From NCBI GenBank assembly GCA_949317995.1, contig OX439039.1, positions 78,408,205-78,472,204 on the forward strand: a stretch of DNA of 64,000 nucleotides, in the 5' to 3' direction. Under the pieces are notes generated by a model. The model was not told the origin of the DNA. It worked only from the letters and a program-made list of their open reading frames with translations, and ran no database searches. This document shows positions 22,955 through 33,257 of the stretch, piece after piece; position 1 is the first letter of the stretch; the number at the start of each line of letters is the position of its first letter. The stretch is from Acholoe squamosa. Taxonomy: Eukaryota; Annelida; Polychaeta; Phyllodocida; Polynoidae. The translations under genes and the position numbers were made by a program.

Positions 22955-23060
22955 AATGAATAGACTTGAGCGCATGCCTTTCAGGGAATGATATAGGCAA
23001 GATGGGAAGCGGAGTGCCTATATAAAGCCCCTGAAAGGCATGGGTTCAAGTCTATTCATT
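22955..23060. repeat. Strong hairpin with ~32-bp near-perfect arms
   Basis: The left arm AATGAATAGACTTGAGCGCA continues TGCCTTTCAGGG. The right arm is its complement with two or three mismatches (GGGTT in place of GCGCT). The 40-nt centre itself pairs as ATATAGGCA with TGCCTATAT. The shape fits a tiny palindromic MITE or a pre-miRNA-like/hairpin RNA. Transcription cannot be judged from sequence. Confidence 0.8.
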
Positions 23061-23553
23061 ACACATTGTGTTTATAACATGGTTTCCACCATTAATTCTA
23101 AGTATTTACCTTTAAAATTGATAGAATCCATTGTTTTCTGTTACGAGCGAACGGGAAAGCCCTCTGTCATCTTGGTTTCATATTGATCCGAGCAGATGGT
23201 TAGTTCAATCACTATACACCAGGCTGCACCACTTTCACGGGCGTAAACTTACTCGCAGTGGGAATGTACAGAAGGGGTAGTAGTAGCATTGCCTTTTACG
23301 GGTTCGCTATGGTTCCATTACTATTAAGTTAATGCCCGTGGCTAGTTGATAGGCTATACACCAGATGGCCCGAGAGGTCATGTTGACAAACGTAATGGCA
23401 AAGACGCACGGCCAGTCGCCCGCTTCGAAAGTTTACGATTTTTTTATATTAAATACAGCGATAATATTAAGGAATCTAGGCAACAGGGAGGTAGAATAAG
23501 GTTTCAAGGATGTTCTGTTCAGAGTATATCATTTCATTTGGTATATATGCATA
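23061..23553. other. No gene; weak inverted pair
   Basis: AGCGAACGGGAAAGCC near 23147 and the complement of a similar word near 23290 hint at a decayed MITE, too weak to call. Confidence 0.35.
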
Positions 23554-24411
23554 CACTGCAAAAATGGTGTTTAGATTTTAAACATGTTTAGGTCTAAACA
23601 TGTTTAAAACCTAAACATATAGGTCAGTTAGGTGTCTCATCGACTACACATTTAGGAAATGAACACTTTTATTCTAACTATATAAACGTTTATGCTAAAC
23701 ATGTTTAGATGTTTAGAGTTGAAACAGTTGAATAATAGATGTTTATATTTAAACATCAATATGTTTAGATACTTGGATGTTGAATCCACACCGGGTAGCA
23801 GCACTATCTTTGAATGGACTATCTGCACACAGTTATAATCAATTGTTGTGACAAATGTCCATAAATACCATGTTTATCATGGTTTCATTTCATAGAATGT
23901 CATGTGAATACAAAGGGCAATAGAAAATTGACTAGATTCACCTTACACCACCATCATTAGCATAAAATAATCAATAAGCTCCATGACTGACACCTATTTG
24001 ATGTTATTCTGGAATAGATAAGGCAATGTCCTTCCTGCCAAACTGTTGTACTTTCTCAAATCTCTCATTCTGATGCAGTGTGCACATATATAGCTGTGGC
24101 TGACATCTGAGGTCCTCCCAGTAAATGAGAAAACAGACAAAATATATCTTTTTTTTTAATGCATACATGTCTGCAAACCTTATCTCTCCATCAAATCATT
24201 TAAACATCTAAACACAAAAATTCATAAACACCTAACACAAAAATTCATAGATATCTAAACACAAAGTTTTAACCTAAACACCTACATTTCTAAACACTTG
24301 AGCTAAGCACATTGTTTGGCTAATCATGTTTAGGAAATTAATGTGATTATAAAAACGTTGCAAGAATATGTTTAGAATTGTGTTTAGGATTTAAACACCA
24401 GTTTTGCAGTG
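23554..24411. mobile_element. TGTTTAG-rich TIR transposon, copy B (no LINE)
   Basis: A complete 858-bp element. The left end is CACTGCAAAAATGGTGTTT; the right end is the complement of CACTGCAAAACTGGTGTTT. Each side is flanked by TA (23552-23553 and 24412-24413). The arms contain many TGTTTAG and CTAAACA words and no coding sequence. It lacks the retrotransposon found in copy A and so supplies the pre-insertion site (24061-24077). Confidence 0.9.
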
Positions 24412-24989
24412 TATGCTTCACAAATGGAGGATTTACATTGGTGTCAACTCACTGTCAAGGTATGTACAGTCCGCTGTCATTTTGGATTCTTGCATCCCAA
24501 TATATGCGAACTTGTTATATACACTTTAAGAACTCAAATCAGTGCTGAAACTCTTTAACCATATTATAAACGTTATTATGGATACCACGAAAGATTTCCA
24601 AAACCACCATGTTCAGATTCAAGAATTTCTTTTCTGAGATTGTTCTTATATTTTCAGCTAGGCCAATTTACACTTGGAGTTCAGCCCCCCCCCCCACTCA
24701 GAGAGGGAAGGGTGTGAAACAATTATAACCACTGATAAGACCTTATTGTTAAGACTCCTACTCAGTCCTGGAAGAATTCCTGGATTCAACTGGTGGTCAT
24801 TTGCAAATAATTGTATATTCCTAAGGGGGATCTGGTACGATGCAGTCATAGTCTATAAAGAAATAATCTCCTGACAATACGTTTGCCCCATCTCCGCCAC
24901 GGCATAGTATGGGTGTTGAGAGGTTGGCTAGGACACAAAAAGACTCATCAGCACTCAGAATGGTGCTGTGCTGAACGTTGAAACTGACA
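24412..24989. other. No feature recognised
   Basis: Unique-looking sequence with a 13-14-base C-run near 24684. Confidence 0.4.
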
Positions 24990-25262
24990 TCTACATGTCA
25001 CATATCCTTATTTGATTTACTCTCGAATCTACCCACAATCCCTCATTGACACCGAAAGTGATGGATGGTGGGATGGTGCAGGCAGTTTGTAAGGCATGTG
25101 CTGATTGGCTGTTTTGTAGTGGTATGGTAGCTCTGGCAACAAGCATATATATGTGGATCAACACAGTAAAAGGTACGCCCACAGACCCCTCGCGGGTGTA
25201 CCTTTTACCGTGTTGATCCACATATGTAGCCATATTGATCTTGGTAATGCATGATACACATC
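24990..25262. repeat. Interspersed repeat R1, copy 1 (carries hairpin insertion)
   Basis: It matches 27852-28046: CTACCCACAATCCC, GAAAGTGATGGATG, TGGGATGGTGCAGGCAGTTT, CTGATTGGCTGTT and AGCCATATTGATC all have counterparts there. The 83-bp hairpin at 25145-25227 interrupts it. Termini are uncertain. Confidence 0.75.
25145..25227. mobile_element. 83-bp hairpin insertion (GTGGATCAACACAGTAAAAGG arms)
   Basis: The arms ATATGTGGATCAACACAGTA and its complement TACCGTGTTGATCCACATAT, plus AAGGTACGCCC and GGGTGTACCTT, form a nearly complete foldback with a short GC-rich loop. R1 copy 2 at 27852-28046 runs directly from AACAGGC to AGCCATATTGAT at this place, so the hairpin is a discrete insertion. No clear target duplication is seen. 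A second copy lies at 59244-59313. Confidence 0.85.
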
Positions 25263-25844
25263 TTCAATGAAGTTCAGTATAGCAAAATTATGTAACAATG
25301 GTAACAAATATTTTTTGGCAGTCAGCATACTACTGGAAATGCATCTACTGTCAATGATAAGTGTCTTATTGTGGCACCTGCAAATTGTATTCAAGGATTG
25401 AGAGTTAGTATGTGACAGGGAACTAACCTACCAGTATGTAAATCCATTTATGAATATCAATGAGTCAATATAGCGTATTTATGACATGGCCACCAACAAG
25501 GTATATTTCAATATTCCACACACCTTCAACTATTTACTTTACCCACATGTTTAAAATGTCAGTATAAGTTCCCATGTTCCATGCCATGGATTCTCTTCCG
25601 GTACTTGCTCCTGAATAACAGCTGTTTCTGGCTGAGAGGTTGTGTGTGTTATTTTGTGTAAAATTGATTGTTCAACTACAGGAAATAACAGTTGGAAAAC
25701 AATGAAGTAGGCATGTGCCTCTCCATCAGGAGGGCATTTCTTAAGTTATTACGACTTTACACGGTAAAGTGGCTTTGCTTATGCTCGCAGAGTGGCTGCT
25801 TATCTCCCTTTAGGCAATTCAGGCTATGCAATGTATACACCATA
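25263..25844. other. No gene; MITE left end at 25727
   Basis: CAGGAGGGCATTTCTTAAGT at 25727 is a left terminus of the GGAGGCATTTCT family; E2 begins soon after and its partner end is missing. The rest is unique-looking. Confidence 0.45.
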
Positions 25845-26298
25845 CCAAAGTGCTACGTAGCTTTTTGGTATAACTAGGTTTGGTGTCTACCAAATTGGTC
25901 TGAAATACAATTTTTTGCTTGGTATGTGGAGGTTCATAGGTTAAGGTTTAGTTACATTCTATATACGTAGATATCATAAATTTGTTTTCTACATATTTTT
26001 CCTGCGGTCACTTTTGTGGTAGTGGTCAAACGAAGAGGTTTACTCGTCCTTGTTAGTCACACTTCATATTTTTCCTACCAAAATCTACTTAAACAAGAAA
26101 AATGTTGCAAGGACCACGGATAGGACATGTGACATCGTGGCCCACGTATGATGTCACAAATTGCGTCACAAGGTGACCGTGATGTCACTAACAAACCGAA
26201 AACATAATGAAGTTGCTACGGTCACTGCGCTCCCGGCCGCTACGCGGCAAGCAACTCCAAATAAATGCAAAAAAAATCAAAAGTACTCCTACATTTGG

Positions 26299-26360
26299 GC
26301 TGGGATTGCGCACAGGACCCCTGCATTTGAAAACCTACCGACTGAGCTAACCGGATAGCG
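26299..26360 (-). repeat. tRNA-like module a in E2 (minus strand)
   Basis: On the minus strand, GGTTAGCTCAGTCGGTAGG is a good D-arm/A-box; GGGGTCCTGTGCGCAATCCC stands where the T-arm is expected but is degenerate. It is the counterpart of 2583-2658 in E1. Confidence 0.55.
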
Positions 26361-26460
26361 GATAGTCAGTTTATCTACAGCCAAAGGATATTCTCATACC
26401 TGTGGGTGTAAAGTATCGAATATGTCATGATGGACTTTTTACAGTTAGATCTTTATCAGA

Positions 26461-26528
26461 CTCTGTAGTAGAGTGATAGCAAGTAGGAATCCGTTGTGAG
26501 AGGTCTAGGGTTCAAACCTTCTCCTTGG
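26461..26528 (+). repeat. tRNA-like module b in E2 (plus strand)
   Basis: TAGAGTGATAGCAAG resembles an A-box. AGGGTTCAAACCT (26507-26519) is an excellent B-box and T-loop. Spacing is about 40 bases. The same module in E1 is split by the 3.3-kb block. Confidence 0.6.
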
Positions 26529-26611
26529 TGGACAATTTACCAAAGTCATTTGTATTACCGTATATTTACAGCCAAGAGAATATGTTATACTTTTGGGTGC
26601 CAGATATATTG

Positions 26612-26690
26612 GTTTCCTGGTTAGCTCAGTCTGTAGGCCAAAGCCTTTCAAATTGAGGGGTCCTGGGATCAATTCCAGCCCATAGCTGGA
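26612..26690 (+). repeat. tRNA-like module a in E2 (plus strand)
   Basis: GGTTAGCTCAGTCTGTAGG is a canonical-looking A-box. GGGGTCCTGGGATCAATTCC holds a B-box variant. It is the inverted partner of the module at 26299-26360, sharing TTTCAAATTGAGGGGTCCTG. Confidence 0.65.
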
Positions 26691-26943
26691 AACGATTGTG
26701 ATGTTGGGAGCATTATAATCTTTTTTCATTTGTTTTTTTTTTGGTATTTTTTGGAATTCTTTTGGTAGGAGAAAAAAACATAAAAATATGTAGGAAAACG
26801 TATTTTAGATACTACGTAGCTAGATCGTAGTTAAACCTTAACGTTTGAACGTCCACATACCAAGCAAAGATACGTAGTTGCAACCAGAATTCTACGTATC
26901 GATACCTCTTACAACGTCCATGTACGAAGTTGTGTTTACTGGG

Positions 26944-27227
26944 ATAAAGGTGTTCAAACTTTAAACAGTATCTAAAAAAAAATTTGTAATCACAAAATGT
27001 TTCAAAATCACGTTTAAGAAGATTTTTTTCTTAGCTAATGTGCTTAGATTCCTATGTCTTTAGGTCTACATTTTTCTAATGTTTGTGGATTTAGAGCTTA
27101 CACTTTGAAATCTCAAATTCATTGTAAACTAGGCACCAACTGAGTCAGACTGTTAAGGTTTAGAAAAATGTTCAGTCCTCAACTTGTTTAAACCCTTAAC
27201 ACCTTGCAAGAAAGAATTCCATTATAG
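26944..27227. other. No feature recognised
   Basis: AT-rich unique sequence between E2 and the probable LTR. Confidence 0.4.
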
Positions 27228-27583
27228 TGTAGGGGCTCGTAGATCGTGATATAGTGTGAGCGTCTCCCTCGAGAGGGCGTTTCGAGCGGTGCGCCCATCA
27301 CCGGTAGTCACTAGAGGTCTCCTCGACCCTGGTCTCTGCGGGGTGGTGGCAGCACTGTTCGCCTCGCTCCAGCTCCTACCTGGGGCCGGGAAAGGCGTTA
27401 GTCTGGCTCTGCCTGCCAACGGAGTCGGACCACCTTTACCTGAGCTTGCACATAGCTAAGCAGTACACTTCGAGGTGGATGTAAAACATATACCGTAATA
27501 AATACGTGCCGGTTGCACTAACCGGAGATACCTTGTCTGGTTTTCACTTCGAACTAGTCGAGACATTAATCCGAACCACTACA
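27228..27583 (+). mobile_element. Probable solo LTR of a retrotransposon
   Basis: A GC-richer 356-bp block starts TGTAGGGG and ends CCACTACA, giving the TG...CA ends and short inverted repeat (TGTAG/CTACA) of an LTR. AATAAA at 27497-27502 lies ~80 bp before the end, as in an R-U5 junction. No second LTR or internal gag-pol sequence is present, so it would be a solo LTR. Flanks TATAG and ATATT do not make a clean target duplication. Short frames here are not supported as genes. Confidence 0.5.
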
Positions 27584-27851
27584 ATATTTAGGACAAAGCA
27601 AAACAAATGATAATTTCATATTTAGCCTTTTTTATTGGTTGATAGTTAATGAAAAGTAAAATCATTCAAATCGGGATTGCAGTGGTAATTCAGGGATCCT
27701 AAGTACCTATACTTGTCTCAGTGGCTTGGTTGAAATTATCATACTATCATTTTTACCCCAGCTACACCTGCTTAGTGATTCTTAGTATAATACAGCATAG
27801 AAAAGACTCATTGGGCTTTAAAGTGGTGCAAAGGAGGTTGGATTTGAAAAT
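27584..27851. other. No feature recognised
   Basis: AT-rich unique sequence. Confidence 0.4.
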
Positions 27852-28046
27852 CACGTGTCATATATATCCCCTTTGTCGCAGCATGGATTTACCCACGATC
27901 CCCTACTGACAGTGGAAGTGATGGATGCTGGGATACTGGAGGCAGTTTGTAACGTGTACTCTGATTGGCTATTGGTGTAATGGCGTGGTGGCCATGGGAA
28001 CAGGCAGCCATATTGATCCCGGTTATCAAGTGTCTCATGATAGACA
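27852..28046. repeat. Interspersed repeat R1, copy 2 (empty site for the hairpin)
   Basis: Uninterrupted copy of R1: GATTTACCCACGATCCCCTA, GTGGAAGTGATGGATGCTGG, GAGGCAGTTTGTAA and CAGCCATATTGATCCCGG. It lacks the 83-bp insertion of copy 1. Confidence 0.75.
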
Positions 28047-28315
28047 TATATCATGAATGCAAAATGTAGATGGATATATATCTTTCAGTGGTAAAGAATA
28101 TCTCTGGACATACATGCATGCATATATTGGTCCACACAATACCCTTAGACCCTATTCATAGGAATCCCATCCTCTTCAGTGGCTTATATCAAATCCAGCA
28201 AATCAGGATGGGGCTTATTCACAGATATGACTTATACACAGGGTTTAATTGTAACTAAACCTTTAACACAGCATTAATCCAATCACGACTAGCAAGTGGA
28301 AGCTTGCTGTCTCTG

Positions 28316-28548
28316 TAAGGCATTTCTCAATGTGTACAATTGAACAAAGCCACTTCAATTTGAAGGTCTCAAAACTAGAGTGGGCGATCATAGGTAATGT
28401 GTTATAACTGTCCTGGTCAGGAGGATATTTGTTAACATAAGTACTACGACTGCACCCTTTGAGTTATATCAAATTTCACATAGTAATTGTGCTGGGATTC
28501 TGCAGCCGTAGGGTCATGTGTCGTCGTAGTACCTTAAGAAATGACCTC
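28316..28548. mobile_element. GGAGGCATTTCT-family MITE, degenerate
   Basis: The left end CTGTAAGGCATTTCTCAATG and the complement of the right end CTGGAGGTCATTTCTTAAGG form TIRs. GTCGTCGTAGTAC near the right end matches the ACTACGACTGCAC word of the 34.95-kb copy. Confidence 0.6.
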
Positions 28549-28609
28549 CAGCACTTTGTGTAGTAAATACATGTACATAGGGTTTAGTAGGGCAGCTGTC
28601 CCAGTGAAT

Positions 28610-28709
28610 ATGGTAATGACCACAAGATGCAAGGCTGGAATGGCATCAGAGTGAGGGATCCGACTATGATTTGAAGGGGTCTAGTCGTTCCATCCTGAGA
28701 AATGCCCTC
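28610..28709. repeat. Right part of another GGAGGCATTTCT-family MITE
   Basis: GATTTGAAGGGGTCTAG and GAGAAATGCCCTC (then CTG) are family words. ATGGCATCAGAGTGAGGGAT matches the complement of 46130-46170. Confidence 0.55.
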
Positions 28710-28712
28710 CTG

Positions 28713-29469
28713 AGTCTTCCCTTTCTTTGTCAGTCTACGGCCACCGTGCACTTTACCCCATGGCATATCAATCATACTGAACACAGACTTTGATATAATC
28801 ACTGAGGATAATGTTACGATAATGTAAGCTTAAATTGAAGTGTCAGGGTAGTAGCAATGTGTCAGCCTGTCTCATGTCTGGAATATTCATTGATTGTCAT
28901 ATGTAGGCTCCCAACATTGTGGGTTCTCTGGAACAGGAACCCTGTAGGAAAAACCTTTAAATCCAAACAAGGGCCTGTATCTCAGGGGTTATTTCTGAAC
29001 ATGTTATTATGACTAGTTCTTTTAGTCATACCGAAATACAATAGACATCAGCAGCAAAGGTAAAAGCATTTTAGGTAAAGCTCCAAAACAAGGACCATCA
29101 CTTAAACTTTAACTTAAATGCACAAGTAGTGTGACAGAGGCCATCCGAACAGAGAATTCAGTCAGGTTTTCTGTTTCATCGGTCAAGGACCTCTAGATTA
29201 CTACAAGGACAATAGCGAGACTCCATAAAAATTCCCAGGAAACTGGAAGTGAGGTCAATTTTTATCATTTATGCATTCAATTTATTATATCATAATACAA
29301 AGAATGTGCTTGCTGCAAACTCACCAAGCCTAGGAATTTATCTACACTGGCTTATCAGGCAAAACAATTACTGTGCATGCACTGTTAAATCAAATATACA
29401 TTATGCATCGACCTTAAGCTCTTTAGGGCAACTCTTGGGTTTAGCCCTATCTTCATATCCAACTACAAT
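28713..29469. other. No feature recognised
   Basis: Unique-looking sequence; short frames lack domains. Confidence 0.4.
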
Positions 29470-29792
29470 CAGAGGCGTATGAAGCAAATCTTCGTTGGAG
29501 GGGGGGGGGGGCCCAGCGAGGGCTCCATTACGACCGCCTTGAATTGTCGCCTGAAGCACAATGACATATGTATTGAGAATTTGTATGGAAAAGTAATTTT
29601 TTGGTAAATTTGGGATCTGACTTTAGGCTCAAACCCCCATTTTCCCTATCCCATTACCATGTTAATCTAACTTGAGCTTATTTTCCATTTAGTTTATGAG
29701 TTCTTGGCAAATTTGGGGGGGCCCTGACATACTCAGGCCCCACCTCCTTCATGATCGGGCCCACCTGCCCCCCCCCTTTTCCTACGCGCCTG
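29470..29792. mobile_element. MITE with G/C runs and AGGCGTA ends
   Basis: The left end CAGAGGCGTATGAAG is followed by a 12-base G-run. The right end is the complement of CAGGCGCGTAGGAAAAGGGG, so G-runs face inward from both ends. Target duplication is unclear. Confidence 0.55.
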
Positions 29793-29804
29793 TACAATCA
29801 TCTC

Positions 29805-30090
29805 ATAGGGTTATGCACCAATGTGTATATTGACCATGATTTAGAGGACATCAGGAGATAAACTCTCATTGTGGTGTAAAGTGGTCCATGATACCTCGAA
29901 GTGCCTTCTCAATGGTTGTTACAATGCGTCACTGTATGCCAGCTTAGCATCAATGTATCATGCTGAGCCTTTATGATAACTTCAATCGTGTAGGCATGAT
30001 GCATCGATGAGGCCCTAGAGTGTCCCTCACCAAGGCTGCATTCATGCACTATGTCAATCAGTGTACTTTGCAGCCATCAAAGGGGATGGA
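29805..30090. repeat. GCATCATGC-family repeat, copy 3 (degenerate)
   Basis: GCATCAATGTATCATGCTGA, GGCATGATGCATCGATGAGG and CATTCATGCACTATGTCAAT are degenerate family words. Confidence 0.35.
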
Positions 30091-31760
30091 GTGCCATCTG
30101 AGCTTCTCTTGCTATGTGTTCCCACTCATTACTGACGTTGATAGACTGCTGCTGCCACCCAGCGGGTGACATAGGAAGTAGTGGGTGGTATGTCAGTGCA
30201 TAGCGCCTTGTCAGTGAGTATGTGAATAACTGTCAACACACAACAAAATAACTTACATAGACTCTCACAGAAGGGATAGGGCGTGTCCAAGGCATAGGGC
30301 CAGGCTTAGAAAAATATCCTGGTCTCCTAGTCTGAAACGGTAGGGGAAATGTATAACCCCCCCCACATAACACCTTTCTTTGTTTATTCTACATGCTTGG
30401 GCACATTGTTATCTTTTATCTAACCCCACATTGCACCTTGTGTCACCCCAGGTTTTTTTTTATAAGATTTTTAAATAGATGACAGCTATCTGAAATCAGC
30501 ATCCATAATCATGCACAGTCACACATCCTTAGGCCTACTCAATAGCATCAATACAGGAATCATTCATAGCCTCAATTCTCCAGCCTTTACTGCTAGACAG
30601 TCTTGCTTAACAAGAGTAATAAGATGCGTCACCTAGTAGGCATGACAGCAACTACTCTTTGACTAACTGTAAGTGACTCTGACAGTTGACACCATGCCGT
30701 GAGCGGCCCTTCTCACACCGGATCTCAGCCATCCTCCGCTACAAGACAATGCACATGCGCACAATGCCACACAACAGGAGATACCCAGAGGGGGGGGGGA
30801 GGTGGAGGGAGGGGAAGGGGGGTATACAAAGGAATGCCCCTGTTACAATGCTGTGAATGGCATGAGTTATGCCGCCAGCACAGTCAAGGGGTGTATGGAT
30901 GGGTGAAAAGGTCATATTGCTGGAAAGGGGTGATGATGGAAAGAACTGGCTAATGGAACTTTAGGTTTAGATTATTGGCAAGAAAGAAGGTTTGAGTTAT
31001 GAAGAGAGTAAGAGAGAAGGTAACAGGGCTGAGCTGAGCAGAGGAACGGGTAGGGGATGGAAGGGTAGAAGCATTTGAAGGAGAAAGACTACTGGGTATT
31101 TGGCAAGAAAAGTCCATTGTAAGCTGACGTGGAAAGATGGACAACTTTGGAATTTTTGACTAACTGACACTTCTCCGATGCCCATTTTTCTACACACTTA
31201 GGCTACCAAATGAGCCTCAATTGGCCAAAAAGGCTGGCAAATGAATATATGCCTATACTCAGACTCTATGGCATAAGAGTGCATGTTTGTCAGCAAATTT
31301 GCCAACAAATTCTGTGTACATGGAAATAGATCCTGATTTCTTTGTCTGGTCTGTATAGCAATGCCTATATGTGAGCTGTTTTATAAGCTTTAAAACTGCC
31401 TTGAATGCTGAGTAGCAGGCACTAGAAGATCGGGGCATTAATCAAATTTGATTTATAATGATACAATGGCTCATGGTTAATTCTCATGAGCTTACCCCAG
31501 ATCTATGACCAAACTATACCATTATTTTTATTAATCCACGACTCAGTGTGGATCATGTTTGACTATAATGATTACTTACCTCCCCTTTAAGTTAAGCAAG
31601 CAAAGTGTCCTATCTGGAATTGACAATCTACCCAAGGGGGACATTTCTCAATAATCCTAATTTAAATGCTTTCAGATTTCTTAGGTCCTCAAGGTTTTCA
31701 AACTGAAATCACCTTGCCCCTGAAAATTTGATGTGCCGTTATACCTTGAATATAATATCG
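30091..31760. other. No gene recognised
   Basis: It holds a CpG-containing word CACATGCGCACAATG near 30753, a G-rich run at about 30789-30822 and purine-rich sequence near 30980-31080. Frames of 84-92 codons have no motif. Confidence 0.4.
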
Positions 31761-31840
31761 ATAGTCCACTTGGCCTCTGTCAGCCGATTGAACCATACAA
31801 ATCCTATATAAAATCTGGCGACAGAGGCCAAGTGGACTAT
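31761..31840. repeat. Perfect 21-bp inverted repeat, 38-bp loop
   Basis: The left arm starts ATAGTCCACTTGGCCTCTGT (31761-31781) and the right arm (31820-31840) is its exact complement. The perfect pairing implies a recent or constrained origin. Nearby CTCTGTCGGCCAATGAAC at 31955 resembles the loop edge CTCTGTCAGCCGATTGAAC. Confidence 0.9.
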
Positions 31841-32964
31841 GGGTATGAGGGTGGTTTTTCATCACCTGATTTGGTTCCTCTAGCGGCCGATAGAACTGTA
31901 CACCAGTGCCGCCGGCTGTTGGGCCTGCCATAGGGTTCAATGGCGGGTGTGGGTCTCTGTCGGCCAATGAACACATATATCTAAGACTACCAAATCGGGT
32001 GGTGGAAAATGGCCCTGAGGTTCAACTTATTCTCAAGCCCTTTGTTTCACCTTGTAACAATTGCCTGAAGTCAGGGTGTGCCTTATAGGCGAGACTTTCA
32101 TACTATAGAAGAGACTAAGCTTTATAAATTCAGCCATAAGAAGAACGTATCCAGATGTCTGGACATAGTAGTCTCTTTTGGCACACCAGTCCCAATGACA
32201 TACCACTTTCTCCACTCCAATGCCCATATTACCTTGTAATAACACACTGCAGCTGTGACCTGACCTGCACAAACTGAAGGACAAGTTGGAGGAGGTTGAA
32301 GACAAACAAAATGGACAGATTGGCTGTGGCCCTGAGAGTAGCCTAGCCTGCACACATTGATTTTCTGACTAGGACCTTCCTACCTTTCTGCCTGGGTAGC
32401 CAGCGTTGTGTTGCATTATCTTGATCAATGAATGTGAAAATAAAAGTAGAAAAATTGTCTCATTGCTGCCAGCACTTCCGGATTTTATCAGCATCTTCAC
32501 TTTAAAATAGAACGGCGAGAAGATATAACAATGCAAGGATTTTTATAGATAAAATTTATCACTACTCTATATAGTGCTGAGGCATCCATATCTTTATTAC
32601 TTAATTGGGTTTAGGGGGTTTCAAGCTGAGAATTTGGACTGCAAATAGAAAATCATGGGATGAAAAGACAATCACCACTTGACGATCTTTTCTCAAAACT
32701 ATATATAAGAACGTGCCAACAGGTTGAAGCCTTGAAAGTCATTTGAGCTGGATGCCTTGTCAGCAGAATTTGATTCATACCTTCCATCAATCACTTATGT
32801 AACAAGCAGAAACAAGCAATGTAACAAACCTAATGTGCCTTCCATCTGCGATTTGAACATGGATATCAGGCTTTTGGATCATATTTGCCATATTTCTTAT
32901 TTGTAAATGACCTTCGAATCTGAAAGGGAATATCATGCTGTCGGTGTTAGACTAAGGTGTTGTG
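31841..32964. other. No gene recognised
   Basis: Unique-looking sequence. The 106-codon minus-strand frame (32033-32353) has no recognisable domain. Confidence 0.4.
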
Positions 32965-33257
32965 GAGGGTATCTCAAAAAGATTTGGAATTGATCCTGTC
33001 GGAGGTGATAATTCCAAAATTGAACTCACTGACCTTCTGGAGTGGATTCCCTCTTGTATTGTAAAGAGGAAATCAGTTATAGGAGTGGTATAGGAGGGGT
33101 CCAGTCTCTTATTTTGCAACTCGACCTATTTCCGTGCAGTTCACTTGTAGCAGAAGTCAAGCAGGGAAGTCTGTTCTTAGGGTGAGAAATGTAGGAGAAC
33201 TGCAGGATCAATTAGTTACGGTGAGAACTGGTTTCCCAATCTTTTTGAGATACCCTC
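32965..33257. mobile_element. 293-bp MITE, GAGGGTATCTCAAAAAGATT ends
   Basis: TIRs: left GAGGGTATCTCAAAAAGATT and the complement of the right end GAGGGTATCTCAAAAAGATTGG are almost identical over 20 bp. Flanks are GTG and CTG. Interior words CGGAGGTG, GAATTGATCCTGTC and GTTACGGTGAGAAC match the element at 57882-58171 in the opposite orientation, and the lengths agree (293 and 290 bp). Confidence 0.85.

Larger units (their letters stand above)
25845..26943. mobile_element. Long-TIR element E2 with three tRNA-like modules
   Basis: The left end is CCAAAGTGCTACGTAG, as in E1. The right end is the complement of CCCAGTAAACACAACTTCGT. Inner arms are inverted repeats (TTGCTTGGTATGTGGA, AAGGTTTAGTTACATTCTA and their complements near 26800-26880). 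Modules in order are tRNA-like a (minus), tRNA-like b (plus) and tRNA-like a (plus). A cluster of TGATGTCA/GCGTCA words lies at 26138-26190. It shows the uninterrupted state of the module that is split in E1. No protein is encoded. Confidence 0.8.

Noticed and set aside
23141..23314. Possible MITE with AGCGAAC ends
   Set aside because: The arms match only over a few interrupted bases and no flanking duplication is visible.
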